64,000 nucleotides of DNA from Thermatribacter velox (GTDB taxonomy: Bacteria > Atribacterota > Atribacteria > Atribacterales > Thermatribacteraceae), in assembly GCF_038396615.1 (NCBI RefSeq), contig NZ_CP121689.1, positions 552,001 through 616,000 of the forward strand. Direction: 5' to 3'. A program made the position numbers and the translations under genes. Numbering within the stretch: position 1 is the first letter of the stretch; each line of letters begins with the position of its first letter. The notes beneath the pieces were generated by a model. That model was not told where the DNA came from and searched no databases. It saw nothing but the letters and a program-made list of their open reading frames with translations. Shown here piece after piece: positions 7,351-15,587 of the stretch.

Positions 7351-10300
7351 AAGCCGAGGCAGTGTGATGGTGGTTGGAGGAGGCATAGCAGGCATTCAGA
7401 GTGCACTGGACCTGGCTAATGCAGGCTTTAAGGTTTATCTGGTCGAGGATTCAACCGCTATTGGAGGCCTTATGGCAAGGTTAGATAAAACCTTTCCAAC
7501 CAATGACTGTGCAATGTGCATTCTCTCCCCAAAGCTCGTTGACTGCGGTAGGCACCTGAACATAGAGGTTATTTCCTGTGCCAACCTTGAGTCCGTTGAA
7601 GGGGTACCCGGTGATTTTCGGGTCAAGGTCAGGCGCAAGCCTCGCTATATTGACCCTTTAAAGTGCACTGGATGTGGTGATTGTGCAAGAGTTTGTCCGG
7701 TGAATTTGCCGAACGAATTTGAGGGTGGTTTGAGTGAGAAAAAAGCCATTTACCGTCTTTTCCCTCAGGCTTTTCCCAGTGCTTTTGCAATTGAAAAACG
7801 AGGTTTGCCCAACTGTCAGGCAGCTTGTCCTCTGGAACAGAAAGCCCAGGGTTATGTAGCACTGATTCGAGAAGGAAGGTTTGAAGATGCCTTGCAAACA
7901 GTGCGAATGGATAATCCTTTTCCTGGAATTTGCGGACGAGCTTGCCATCACCCCTGTATGGAGGACTGCCAGCGTAGCGTGCTTGATGAAGCAATTGGCA
8001 TTCCTTACTTAAAGAGATTTTTAGCAGATTATGAGGTTAAAAATGGTTTAAAGCCTGTTTCGAACCAAAAAGAGAACAAAGGTAAAAAGGTAGCGATTGT
8101 TGGAGCTGGTCCCAGCGGGCTCAGCTGTGCTTACTTTTTGGCCAGAGAGGGCTATCAAGTCTGTGTTTACGAAGCTAAAGAGCAGCCTGGGGGGATGATG
8201 CATTACGGTATACCTCCCTATCGCTTACCACGCGAAGTTGTGCAATATGAAATTGAAATCTTAAAAGACTTGGGAGTCCAGTTTATTTTTGGCAAGGCCT
8301 GGGGTAGAGATTTTACGATTGAAGACCTTTTCAAAGAGGATTATGCTGCCCTGTACATTGCCTGCGGAGCCTGGCAAACTATGAAGCTGGGTATCGATGG
8401 AGAAGACTATCCTGAGGTCATGGATGGTCTTGATTATCTGGTTAGAGTCAACAGCACTCAAAAAGTGCCTTTGGTTGAGGAGGTCGTGGTTATTGGTGGG
8501 GGTAACGTGGCTATCGATTGCGCACGTTCTGCTTTGCGTAAGGGTGCTAAGAAAGTTTCCATTTATTACCGACGTTCCCGAGAAGAAATGCCAGCGAGGG
8601 CGGAGGAAATAGAGGAAGCGATAGAAGAGGGAATAGAGTTTTACTTCTGCGCAGCACCCAAGAGATTTGTGAAACGAAACGGGAAAGTGGTGCTGGAGTT
8701 CAATGCAGTTCGTTTGTGTGCTCCCGACGCTTCAGGAAGAAGAAAACCAGAAATCATGCCCGATGTAGTATATGAGGTGACAGCAGACCTTTTCCTGGTA
8801 GCCATTGGCCAGCGAGTAGATATACCCGAGAAGAGCTTAGAGCGCACCAATTGGGGGACTATCAAAGTTGATGAAACTATGCAAACCTCCGTTGAAGGTG
8901 TTTTTGCCGGAGGTGATGCAGTGCTTGGTCCAGCTACGCTGGTTGAAGCCATTGCTCATGGAAAAAGAGCTGCTCAGGCCATTGATGCTTATCTTCAGGG
9001 AAGGGGACTTCAAAGTTTTGAAAAACGCAAAGCTCCCATTACCATACCCTGGCGGGAGCCGAAGAAGCCTCGAGTCAGGATGAGAAAGCTGAGTCCCCAG
9101 GAGAGAATCCGGGGATTTTATGAAGTGGTCAAGGGTTACACCGAAGAAGAGGCCAAAGAAGAAGCTCGACGCTGTCTTTCCTGCGGTGGTTGTTCAGAGT
9201 GTATGCAATGTGTCGCTGCCTGCCAGCGGGAAGCAATTATACATGAAGACTCTGAAGAGCTTTTAGAGATTCCGGTTGGTGCAGTTGTTTTCGCAAGCGG
9301 TGCTTCGGTTTTTGATCCTGTAAAGCGCTATAGAGAGCTTGGATATCGAAAATTCGCTAACGTCATCACCAGTTTAGACTTTGAGCGGATATTGAGTGCT
9401 TCTGGTCCCACTCAGGGCAAGGTGGTTCGTCCTTCAGACGGTAAGGTACCTCGCAAGATTGCTTTTGTGCAGTGCGTGGGTTCGAGAGACGTGGAGCGTG
9501 GTAAACCTTATTGCTCTGCTGTTTGCTGTATGTATGCCATTAAGGAAGCTTTGGTGGCCAGAGAACACCTGCTTATTGAAGCAAGAGAAGAAGCAGCAGT
9601 GTGTGGGTGTGGAGTAAACACCGTTGTCCATGGCTCCGAAAAGAGACCTGATGCTGAGGGTTCACAGCTGGATGTAACCATTTTTATGATTGATATGCGT
9701 TCGCCGGGAAAAGATTTTGAACGTTACTTTGAACGTGCCAAAGAGGAAGGCATCCGTTTTGTAAGGAGCAAAGTGGGCAAGGTAGAGGAGCTCGACAACG
9801 GGGATTTGAGGGTTTACTTTGTTGACGAAAGTGGTCATCTTCAGGAGGAAATCTTTAACTTGGTAATTCTTTCGGTGGGTTTTGAGGCCTCACCTTTAAA
9901 TCAGGAAATGTTTCGTAGAGCAGGGATAGCGTTGCAAGAGAACGGGTTTCCATATACTGACCCACTTGATAAAACGCTAACTGCGCGAGATGGCATTTTC
10001 GTTTGTGGTACAGCAGGAGGCCCTAAGGATATACCTGAAACTGTGGTTGAGGCAAGTGCGGCAAGTTGTAATGTTTCTTCTTTGTTAAGTGAAGCACGTT
10101 TTTCGGAAATTACTTACAAGCAATATCCCCCGGAGCGCAACGTAGAGATTGAGCCGCTGAGAATAGGAGTTTTCGTTTGCCATTGTGGCATTAATATTGG
10201 AGGTGTAGTGAACGTAAAAGAAGTGGTTGACTGGGCTAAAGATTTACCCGGAGTGGTTTATGCTGAAGAGAACCTATACACATGCTCGCAGGATACCCAG

Positions 10301-11824
10301 GAACGAATGAAGCAAAAAATTATGGAACTGGGTATCAATCGAGTAGTGGTAGCTTCCTGCTCTCCGAGAACACACGAATCTCTTTTCAGGGAAACCTTAC
10401 GAGAAGCAGGTCTTAACCCCTATCTTTTTGAAATGGCTAACATTCGGGACCAGTGTTCCTGGGTGCATCAGAGGACACCTCAAATGGCTACTGAGAAAGC
10501 CAAGGAACTGGTTTCTATGGCAGTGGCCAAAGTTTCTCTGAAACGGCCCCTACAACCAGCTCTGCTTCCGGTTGAAAAAGCGGTTTTGATTATAGGTGGT
10601 GGCTTGAGCGGGATGACTGCGGCTTTAGAGGCTCGTAAGCAGGGAATAAAAGTTTTTCTGGTGGAAAAAGAGCCGGAACTGGGTGGTTATGTTGCCCGGT
10701 TTGAACGCTGGTTGACGCCCTTTGGTGAAGAAATTACTGAGAGGATTCATGAGCTCAAAAATAAGGTTTTGGAAGATCCAGAGATAGAAGTGCTGCTAAA
10801 CACCCGGGTTGTAGAAGTGAATGGTTTTGTGGGTAATTTTGAATCTCTGGTTATGGTCAAGGATACCGAGAGAAGGATCAAGCATGGTGCCGTGATAGTT
10901 GCCACAGGGGGTCTTGAGTATCTTCCTCAAGAAGGTGAATTTGGCTATGGCTTGAGCCCGCGGGTTATACTTCAATCCGAACTTGAGCAGAGTCTTGAAA
11001 AGGGTTCTTTCTCTCCTGCAAGGGTAGTGATGATCCAGTGCGTGGGTTCCAGAAACGCAGATCACCCCTGGTGTAGCCGAACCTGCTGTTCGAGGGCTAT
11101 TCGCAATGCTTTGCGATTGAAAGAAATGAACCCCGAGATAGAGATTTTCATTCTTTACCGGGACATCCGGACTTTTGGTTTTCTGGAAGAGCTTTACCGC
11201 AGAGCCCGTGAAATGGGCATTGTTTTTGCTCGTTTTGAGGACGATAAGCCTCCTCAGGTTTTGGTAGATGGAGAAAAAATTGTTGTTAAGGCTTTTCTTC
11301 CGCTTTTGGGTGAGGAGGTACTTTTCGCTCCGGACCTGGTGGTGCTCTCCAATGGTGTTGTTCCCCAGGTTGGAAACCAGGAACTTGCCAAAAAACTGAA
11401 AGTGCCTTTAAACCAAGATGGGTTTTTCCTGGAAGCCCATGTGAAATTGCGACCGGTTGATTTCGCTACTGATGGTATCTTTGTTTGTGGCCTGGCTCAT
11501 AGCCCGAAGTTTGCTCATGAATGTGTTCTGCAAGCTAAAGCAGCCGTTTCTCGCATGATGACTGTGTTGAGCAAAGAACAAATTACTTCTGAAGCTGAGG
11601 TGGCTTTTGTAGAGGAGCGGAAATGTACTGGTTGTGGTGACTGTGAGAAGCTGTGCCAGTTTGGTGCTGTAAAAGTAAATCCTGAGAAAAAAGTTGCCGA
11701 AGTTAACCTGGCTCTTTGTAAAGGTTGTGGTTTGTGCAGTGCTTCCTGCAAAAGCAGTGCGATTAAAGTTCAGGGCTTTGCTCCTGAGCAGGTCATGGCG
11801 GAGGTGGAATATCTTTATGAGTGA
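7340..11824 (+). CDS. hdrA: Giant HdrA fused with a GltD/NfnB-like NAD(P)H module
   Basis: 1494 residues from the ATG at 7340 (AAGGAGAGGG upstream); the open frame reaches back to 7193 inside hdrC. Domains in order: HdrA FAD fingerprint VVGGGIAG (11-18) and CAMCILSPKLVDC (57-69); ferredoxin CTGCGDCARVCP (109-120); a GltD-like N-terminal Fe-S region (C159, C163, C198, C202, C206, C210); GltD flavin fold IVGAGPSG (253-260) and NAD(P)-site VIGGGNVAIDCARSA (384-398), ending GVFAGGDAVLGPATLVEAI; ferredoxin-like cysteines at 612-628; HdrA QCVGSR (711-716) and CGTAGGPKDIPETV; a second HdrA unit with CHCG (947-950), CSPRTHE and FAD motif IIGGGLSG (1084-1091); two C-terminal clusters (C1429-1439 and C1460-1470). 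It thus has three potential FAD sites and many Fe-S clusters. It likely acts as the electron-splitting hub for the neighbouring MetF/MvhD/Flx proteins. Confidence 0.92.
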   Translation: MHGKSRGSVMVVGGGIAGIQSALDLANAGFKVYLVEDSTAIGGLMARLDKTFPTNDCAMCILSPKLVDCGRHLNIEVISCANLESVEGVPGDFRVKVRRKPRYIDPLKCTGCGDCARVCPVNLPNEFEGGLSEKKAIYRLFPQAFPSAFAIEKRGLPNCQAACPLEQKAQGYVALIREGRFEDALQTVRMDNPFPGICGRACHHPCMEDCQRSVLDEAIGIPYLKRFLADYEVKNGLKPVSNQKENKGKKVAIVGAGPSGLSCAYFLAREGYQVCVYEAKEQPGGMMHYGIPPYRLPREVVQYEIEILKDLGVQFIFGKAWGRDFTIEDLFKEDYAALYIACGAWQTMKLGIDGEDYPEVMDGLDYLVRVNSTQKVPLVEEVVVIGGGNVAIDCARSALRKGAKKVSIYYRRSREEMPARAEEIEEAIEEGIEFYFCAAPKRFVKRNGKVVLEFNAVRLCAPDASGRRKPEIMPDVVYEVTADLFLVAIGQRVDIPEKSLERTNWGTIKVDETMQTSVEGVFAGGDAVLGPATLVEAIAHGKRAAQAIDAYLQGRGLQSFEKRKAPITIPWREPKKPRVRMRKLSPQERIRGFYEVVKGYTEEEAKEEARRCLSCGGCSECMQCVAACQREAIIHEDSEELLEIPVGAVVFASGASVFDPVKRYRELGYRKFANVITSLDFERILSASGPTQGKVVRPSDGKVPRKIAFVQCVGSRDVERGKPYCSAVCCMYAIKEALVAREHLLIEAREEAAVCGCGVNTVVHGSEKRPDAEGSQLDVTIFMIDMRSPGKDFERYFERAKEEGIRFVRSKVGKVEELDNGDLRVYFVDESGHLQEEIFNLVILSVGFEASPLNQEMFRRAGIALQENGFPYTDPLDKTLTARDGIFVCGTAGGPKDIPETVVEASAASCNVSSLLSEARFSEITYKQYPPERNVEIEPLRIGVFVCHCGINIGGVVNVKEVVDWAKDLPGVVYAEENLYTCSQDTQERMKQKIMELGINRVVVASCSPRTHESLFRETLREAGLNPYLFEMANIRDQCSWVHQRTPQMATEKAKELVSMAVAKVSLKRPLQPALLPVEKAVLIIGGGLSGMTAALEARKQGIKVFLVEKEPELGGYVARFERWLTPFGEEITERIHELKNKVLEDPEIEVLLNTRVVEVNGFVGNFESLVMVKDTERRIKHGAVIVATGGLEYLPQEGEFGYGLSPRVILQSELEQSLEKGSFSPARVVMIQCVGSRNADHPWCSRTCCSRAIRNALRLKEMNPEIEIFILYRDIRTFGFLEELYRRAREMGIVFARFEDDKPPQVLVDGEKIVVKAFLPLLGEEVLFAPDLVVLSNGVVPQVGNQELAKKLKVPLNQDGFFLEAHVKLRPVDFATDGIFVCGLAHSPKFAHECVLQAKAAVSRMMTVLSKEQITSEAEVAFVEERKCTGCGDCEKLCQFGAVKVNPEKKVAEVNLALCKGCGLCSASCKSSAIKVQGFAPEQVMAEVEYLYE

Positions 11825-12254
11825 AGGATGGGAACCCAAAATAGTGGCCTTTCTCTGCCACTGGTGTAGCTATGCAGGTGCTGATTTAGCGGGAGTGAGT
11901 CGTTTTCAGTATCCTCCCAATATTAGAGTTATCAGAGTTCCCTGTTCGGGGGCAGTTAATCCACTTTATATTCTTAAGGCTTTACGAGAAGGAGCAGATG
12001 GGGTGCTGGTTTCTGGTTGTCATCCAGGAGATTGTCACTATATTGGGGGCAATTATTTTGCACGCAGGAAATTTCTGGTTCTTAAGGAGATGCTCAAATG
12101 GTTTGGCATCGAGGAGGAAAGAGTGCAATTTTCCTGGGTTTCAGCCTCTGAAGGTCAGAAATTCTCTAAGGTGGTAGAGGAAGTGGTGGAAAGCGTTAAG
12201 AAGGTTGGTCCTGCATCCCGATTGGTAAAGGAGTCAACTATAAATAATGTGTAA
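11817..12254 (+). CDS. mvhD: MvhD-family subunit (FlxD-like), 3' end altered by an insertion sequence
   Basis: 145 residues from the ATG at 11817, overlapping the hdrA stop by 8 bases. Classic family motifs are FLCHWCSYAGADLAG (cysteines of the 2Fe-2S cluster), RVIRVPCSGAV and GCHPGDCHYIGGN. The protein links HdrA to an electron donor module; here the Flx-type genes beyond the insertion sequence are the natural partner. The last codons (after …RLVKE) come from the IS110 element: joining 12234 to 13623 would give RLVKEF followed by TGA. The insertion therefore replaced one residue with six and left the conserved part intact, so the protein should still work. Confidence 0.9.
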   Translation: MSEGWEPKIVAFLCHWCSYAGADLAGVSRFQYPPNIRVIRVPCSGAVNPLYILKALREGADGVLVSGCHPGDCHYIGGNYFARRKFLVLKEMLKWFGIEEERVQFSWVSASEGQKFSKVVEEVVESVKKVGPASRLVKESTINNV

Positions 12255-13431
12255 CTGGAACAAATTTTTCACCTTTCCTGAGCATAGCAAAGATAACCCT
12301 CAACAGCTTGTTACAGAGGGCAATCATTGCTTTTCTGTGGGGCATTCCCTCACCTCTCTTTTTCAAGTAATAAGCTCTAAAGTACTCATTGCAGCGCATA
12401 ACTCCACTTGCCATGAGGTAGAGACATCTCCGCAAAGACTTAGAGCCCCTCTTGCTGATTCCACCTCGAGCATACCGGGAACCAGACTGTTTGATAGAAG
12501 GGTCAATACCTGCATAGGCAGCCAGTTTCCTTCGGTTTTCAAACCTGTGTATATCCTTGACTGCAGCCAGAAAATGAGCCGAGGTGATATCACTGACTCC
12601 TTTGATGGATTTGAGGAGTTCCAAGTTGTCTTTCTGGTTCTTTTGGATTTCCTCGATGAACTGTTTGGTAATCTCCTGGAGCTTCTGGTTGAGGAACCGG
12701 AGCATCTCCACTTCATGTTTGATGATCAGGGCATAGTTGGTGGTGGAGATACCGATGGAATCTCTGGCAAGTTCCAAGAACTGTTCAGCACTGAGAGATG
12801 GTTTTCTTCCTCTTGCTTTGAGCTTTCTGAAGACAGCCTTCACTCTGCCTGGGGAGGCTTTGAGAACCGAATGGGGAGTGGGAAATTCTTCAAGTACCGA
12901 GAGCAGGAAATCGGTGAAGATGTTGCGGTGAGCCACCAGTTCCGGGAAGACCACCACCAGGTGTTGTTTGAGCTGGGTCTTGGTTCTGGCAATCTGTTGA
13001 GTGAGGCTTTCCCTCACCCTGGCCAGGGCAGCCAGGTCATCCAGCTTGTCAGGGATGAAGTGAGGAATCACTTCCAGGTTTTTGAGCAGAAACCTGGCGA
13101 TGGTGAGGGCATCAATGCGGTCAGTTTTGGTATTGCGCAGGGTGATGCTCTGAGAGAACTTTTTGATGAGGGCGGGGTTGATGAGTGCCACCGGGTACTG
13201 GTTGGTAATCAGGAAGGCCAGGAGGTTGAGGTGGTAACTCCCAGTAGACTCCACACCAATCAGGGAGTTGGGATAGGAGCTAATAAGCTGGCTGAGGGCA
13301 GTGAATCCCTCCAAGTTCATATGCAGTTGACCTTCACTGAGCACCTGCAAAGAAGCATCGATGATTGCATAGGTGAACCTGTCCCTGGAAACATCAATGC
13401 CTATGAAATACTGCCAGGAGTTTTTGTTCAT
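12238..13431 (-). CDS. IS110-family transposase (DEDD recombinase)
   Basis: 397 residues from the ATG at 13431, which has GAGGT upstream; a TTG at 13446 would add five residues. The N-terminal RuvC-like domain shows the DEDD set: D13 (GIDVSRDRF), E61 (GVESTGSYH), D104 and D107 (TKTDRIDALT). A coiled linker follows, then the C-terminal Tnp domain with the helix-hairpin KGVSDITSAHFLA, AYAGIDPSIKQSGS (S316 or S318 the likely catalytic serine) and SKRGSKSLRRCLY. All key parts are present and there is no frameshift, so it looks intact and recently active. Its codon use is richer in G and C than the flanking genes, consistent with transfer. Confidence 0.95.
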   Translation of the reverse strand: MNKNSWQYFIGIDVSRDRFTYAIIDASLQVLSEGQLHMNLEGFTALSQLISSYPNSLIGVESTGSYHLNLLAFLITNQYPVALINPALIKKFSQSITLRNTKTDRIDALTIARFLLKNLEVIPHFIPDKLDDLAALARVRESLTQQIARTKTQLKQHLVVVFPELVAHRNIFTDFLLSVLEEFPTPHSVLKASPGRVKAVFRKLKARGRKPSLSAEQFLELARDSIGISTTNYALIIKHEVEMLRFLNQKLQEITKQFIEEIQKNQKDNLELLKSIKGVSDITSAHFLAAVKDIHRFENRRKLAAYAGIDPSIKQSGSRYARGGISKRGSKSLRRCLYLMASGVMRCNEYFRAYYLKKRGEGMPHRKAMIALCNKLLRVIFAMLRKGEKFVPVTHYL

Positions 13432-13446
13432 GGCCAGACCTCGCAA

Positions 13447-13617
13447 AAGTTATTTTTGGTTTTTCGTCCCAAGTCCTATCTCCCGCTTGACAGTGGCTTG
13501 GTAGCCAAATCAACCAATAGGGACTTTAGGGACGGGGGACAGACTCCTTTTGAAGCTCTAAGGCTTAGGGGAACATGGTCCTCTGTCCCTTTTAAGTTTA
13601 TACCATAATTATTCGTA
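13447..13617 (-). ncRNA. Candidate IS110 bridge RNA region
   Basis: Non-coding end upstream of the transposase. Two long hairpins can form. In the first, AAGTCCTAT (13471-13479) pairs with ATAGGGACTT (13517-13526, one bulge) and encloses TGGCT/AGCCA (13494-13498/13503-13507) with a 4-base loop. In the second, a 12-bp stem of 13528-13539 with 13579-13590 (two G-U pairs if the plus-strand sequence is folded; A-C mismatches at those positions on the minus-strand RNA) encloses about 39 bases. In the IS110 group the bridge RNA is encoded at this side (established for IS621). The exact RNA ends and loop-target matches were not worked out. Confidence 0.5.
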
Positions 13618-13630
13618 GGAGTTTTGAGCA

Positions 13631-14575
13631 ATGTTTTCTGAAGAGGTAAGGGAAATTGCCCGCAGGTTGCTTGCGGAGAAAGAAGTGGATATGATTATCG
13701 GTTACCAGTGGGGTTCTCTTCCTTTCCGAACTTCGCCTTTGTTTGCTGAAGAGCTGCAGGATGTTGAAAAAATGATTTTTAATCCGTTGTGTTCGGTCAA
13801 CCTTTCCAGGTATCTTCAGCGTTATAAAAAAAGTGATAAAAGACTGGGCATCGTTGCTAAGGGCTGTGATGCACGGTCGCTAATAGTTCTTCTTCAGGAA
13901 GAGCAATTTGAGCGTGAGCGCTTGAAAATCATTGGCGTCCCATGCAGAGGTATTTTGGACTGGAGAAAGATGTGGGATTCTCTGGGAAACTTTTCCCATG
14001 ATGCAGTTTTTTGGAAGGAAGAGGGTTTTGTTATCGAGGGAAAGGAATATCACTATCAGGATTTTATGGAAAACACCTGTCTTCGTTGCCGATATCCCAA
14101 CCCTCCTCTTTATGATTTCTTGGTCGGCGAGCCTCTTGACAAGAGTAATTGGGAGAAATTTGGTTTGGATTATGTGCAAGAAATGGATTCAAAAAGTCCT
14201 GAAAAGCGTTTTGACGAGCTTTACAGAGAGCTTAGCTCCTGTATTCGCTGCTATGCTTGTCGTGAAGCCTGCCCTCTTTGCTACTGCAACGAATGTTTTG
14301 TGGAAAGCACCCACCCTCGCTGGACAACTCCCTGTCCAACTTTCTCTGACAATTTTGTTTTCCACATGGGCCGTGCCATGCACCTTGCTGGTCGTTGCGT
14401 AGAGTGTGGAGCTTGCGAGCGAGCCTGTCCGGTAGGAATCCCCATTGCGCTTCTCACTATTAAGGTGGAGAGCATTGTTAAGGAGTATTTTGGTTTTGAA
14501 GCAGGGTTAAGCCTTGAAGAAAAAGCACCCTTGCTTACTTACAAAGAAAATGACCCTAACGAATTTATAAAGTGA
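13631..14575 (+). CDS. Flx-type iron-sulfur protein with FrhB-like fold
   Basis: 314 residues. The N-terminal part resembles the F420-hydrogenase/formate-dehydrogenase beta-subunit C-terminal fold (GIVAKGCDARSL, LKIIGVPCRG). The C-terminal part has a cysteine-rich block, CIRCYACREACPLCYCNEC, and a second cluster CVECGACERACPV. This layout matches a subunit of Flx-type NADH dehydrogenases that work with Hdr proteins in sulfate reducers and other anaerobes. The letter (FlxB or FlxC) cannot be assigned safely. The start ATG follows TAGGAG, which the IS insertion preserved. It precedes two further Flx-like genes and likely passes electrons between the FlxA-like flavoprotein and MvhD/HdrA. Confidence 0.75.
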   Translation: MFSEEVREIARRLLAEKEVDMIIGYQWGSLPFRTSPLFAEELQDVEKMIFNPLCSVNLSRYLQRYKKSDKRLGIVAKGCDARSLIVLLQEEQFERERLKIIGVPCRGILDWRKMWDSLGNFSHDAVFWKEEGFVIEGKEYHYQDFMENTCLRCRYPNPPLYDFLVGEPLDKSNWEKFGLDYVQEMDSKSPEKRFDELYRELSSCIRCYACREACPLCYCNECFVESTHPRWTTPCPTFSDNFVFHMGRAMHLAGRCVECGACERACPVGIPIALLTIKVESIVKEYFGFEAGLSLEEKAPLLTYKENDPNEFIK

Positions 14576-14588
14576 GGGGTTAGGGATA

Positions 14589-15587
14589 ATGAGAAAGGGT
14601 TACTGGAACCAGGAAAAGTTTCGAGAATGGATTGTGAATGAAAGGGACAGGGTATGGGTTACCCAGCGGCTGAAAAACAAATATCCGGATCTCTTTAAAA
14701 GCCTGGACAGAGAAATACGTACTGTGAAGGAAGCCTTTTATCCTCAATGGCGCAAAGTTTGTCGCTTCTTATGGAATAGAAAAGGATGGTCTGTGGAGGA
14801 TTTGCCGGTTGAGGAGGAATCGCTACCCTCTTTGGTTTTTGCCTTGCCTTGCGAGGCAAAAGCGGTTTTGGATGTTCTGGACAGAATTTTTATTGGAAAA
14901 GAACCTCCAGATGGTCTCTATTTTTCACATCGTCGTTCTCTTCGTTTGGTGATTGTGGCCTGTCTTGCTCCCGAGGTAACCTGTTTCTGTAACTGGGTGG
15001 GTGGTGGACCCTTTTGGCATACTGATGATTCTCCCTTTCTGGTGCCTCTGGAGGAAGGGTTATATTTGGAGGATCCTGCTGATGTTTTCCCACTCACTTA
15101 TGAAGGGATAAGTGCTGGGTTATCGAAAGAGGTTGAGAAGTTAAGAAAAAGAAGTGAATCTTTTTTAGAGCCTTTTGTTATAAATGAGGACTTTCCAGAG
15201 AGACTTTACGATAATTTTTACAGCGAAAAATGGGAAAAACTGGCTCGGAAGTGCTTTAACTGCGGAGCTTGTACTTTTCTATGCCCTACCTGTTATTGTT
15301 TTGATCTTGTGATGGATGGGGCGCTGAAGGGTTATCAGCTTTGTAGCTGGGACAGCTGTATGTTTCCTAAATTTACCTTGCATGCTTCGGGTCATAATCC
15401 ACGTCCCGGTTATACCGAGAGAGTGCGCCAGAGGGTTCTCCATAAGTTTTCCTATTTTCCAATGCGTGAGGGTAGTTTTGGGTGTGTTGGTTGTGGGGTT
15501 TGTGTGACCGCTTGTCCGGTTAACTGGGACATCAGAGAAGTGGTTAGGGGAATGTTGCAAGAGGTGGGTGACAAAAAGCGTGAGTAA
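14589..15587 (+). CDS. Flx/AsrA-type 4Fe-4S dicluster protein
   Basis: 332 residues, 13 bases after the previous gene. The N-terminal 200 residues resemble hydrogenase/sulfite-reductase beta subunits of the AsrA/HydB type (LVFALPCEAKAVLDVLDRIFIG, LVIVACLAPEVTCFCNWVGGG). The C-terminus has two 4Fe-4S motifs, CFNCGACTFLCPTCYC and CVGCGVCVTACPVNW. In AsrA/FlxB proteins this subunit carries electrons between an FAD/NAD(P)H subunit and the rest of the complex; the next gene encodes that flavin subunit and overlaps it by 20 bases. Together with 13631 and 15568 it makes an NAD(P)H module. The assignment as FlxB is by resemblance. Confidence 0.8.
   Translation: MRKGYWNQEKFREWIVNERDRVWVTQRLKNKYPDLFKSLDREIRTVKEAFYPQWRKVCRFLWNRKGWSVEDLPVEEESLPSLVFALPCEAKAVLDVLDRIFIGKEPPDGLYFSHRRSLRLVIVACLAPEVTCFCNWVGGGPFWHTDDSPFLVPLEEGLYLEDPADVFPLTYEGISAGLSKEVEKLRKRSESFLEPFVINEDFPERLYDNFYSEKWEKLARKCFNCGACTFLCPTCYCFDLVMDGALKGYQLCSWDSCMFPKFTLHASGHNPRPGYTERVRQRVLHKFSYFPMREGSFGCVGCGVCVTACPVNWDIREVVRGMLQEVGDKKRE

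Larger units (their letters stand above)
12230..13622 (-). mobile_element. IS110-family insertion sequence between mvhD and the flx genes
   Basis: The element spans about 1.39 kb. Both ends carry GGAGT (12230-12234 and 13618-13622). Removing the DNA between the two copies gives a continuous mvhD end (…KEF stop) followed 4 bases later by the ATG at 13631 with AAAGGAG as its ribosome site, a normal operon junction. IS110 elements lack long inverted repeats and recombine at a short core, so a shared GGAGT (or part of it) fits. The transposase runs against the operon. The non-coding side at 13447-13617 is long, as in the IS110 group, and holds a candidate bridge RNA. Confidence 0.85.

Noticed and set aside
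12247-13608. 453-codon open frame on the plus strand across the IS110 element
   Set aside because: It is the antisense of the transposase; the transposase has all catalytic motifs and a ribosome site, while this frame has no recognisable domain. Its openness follows from the base composition of the transposase.
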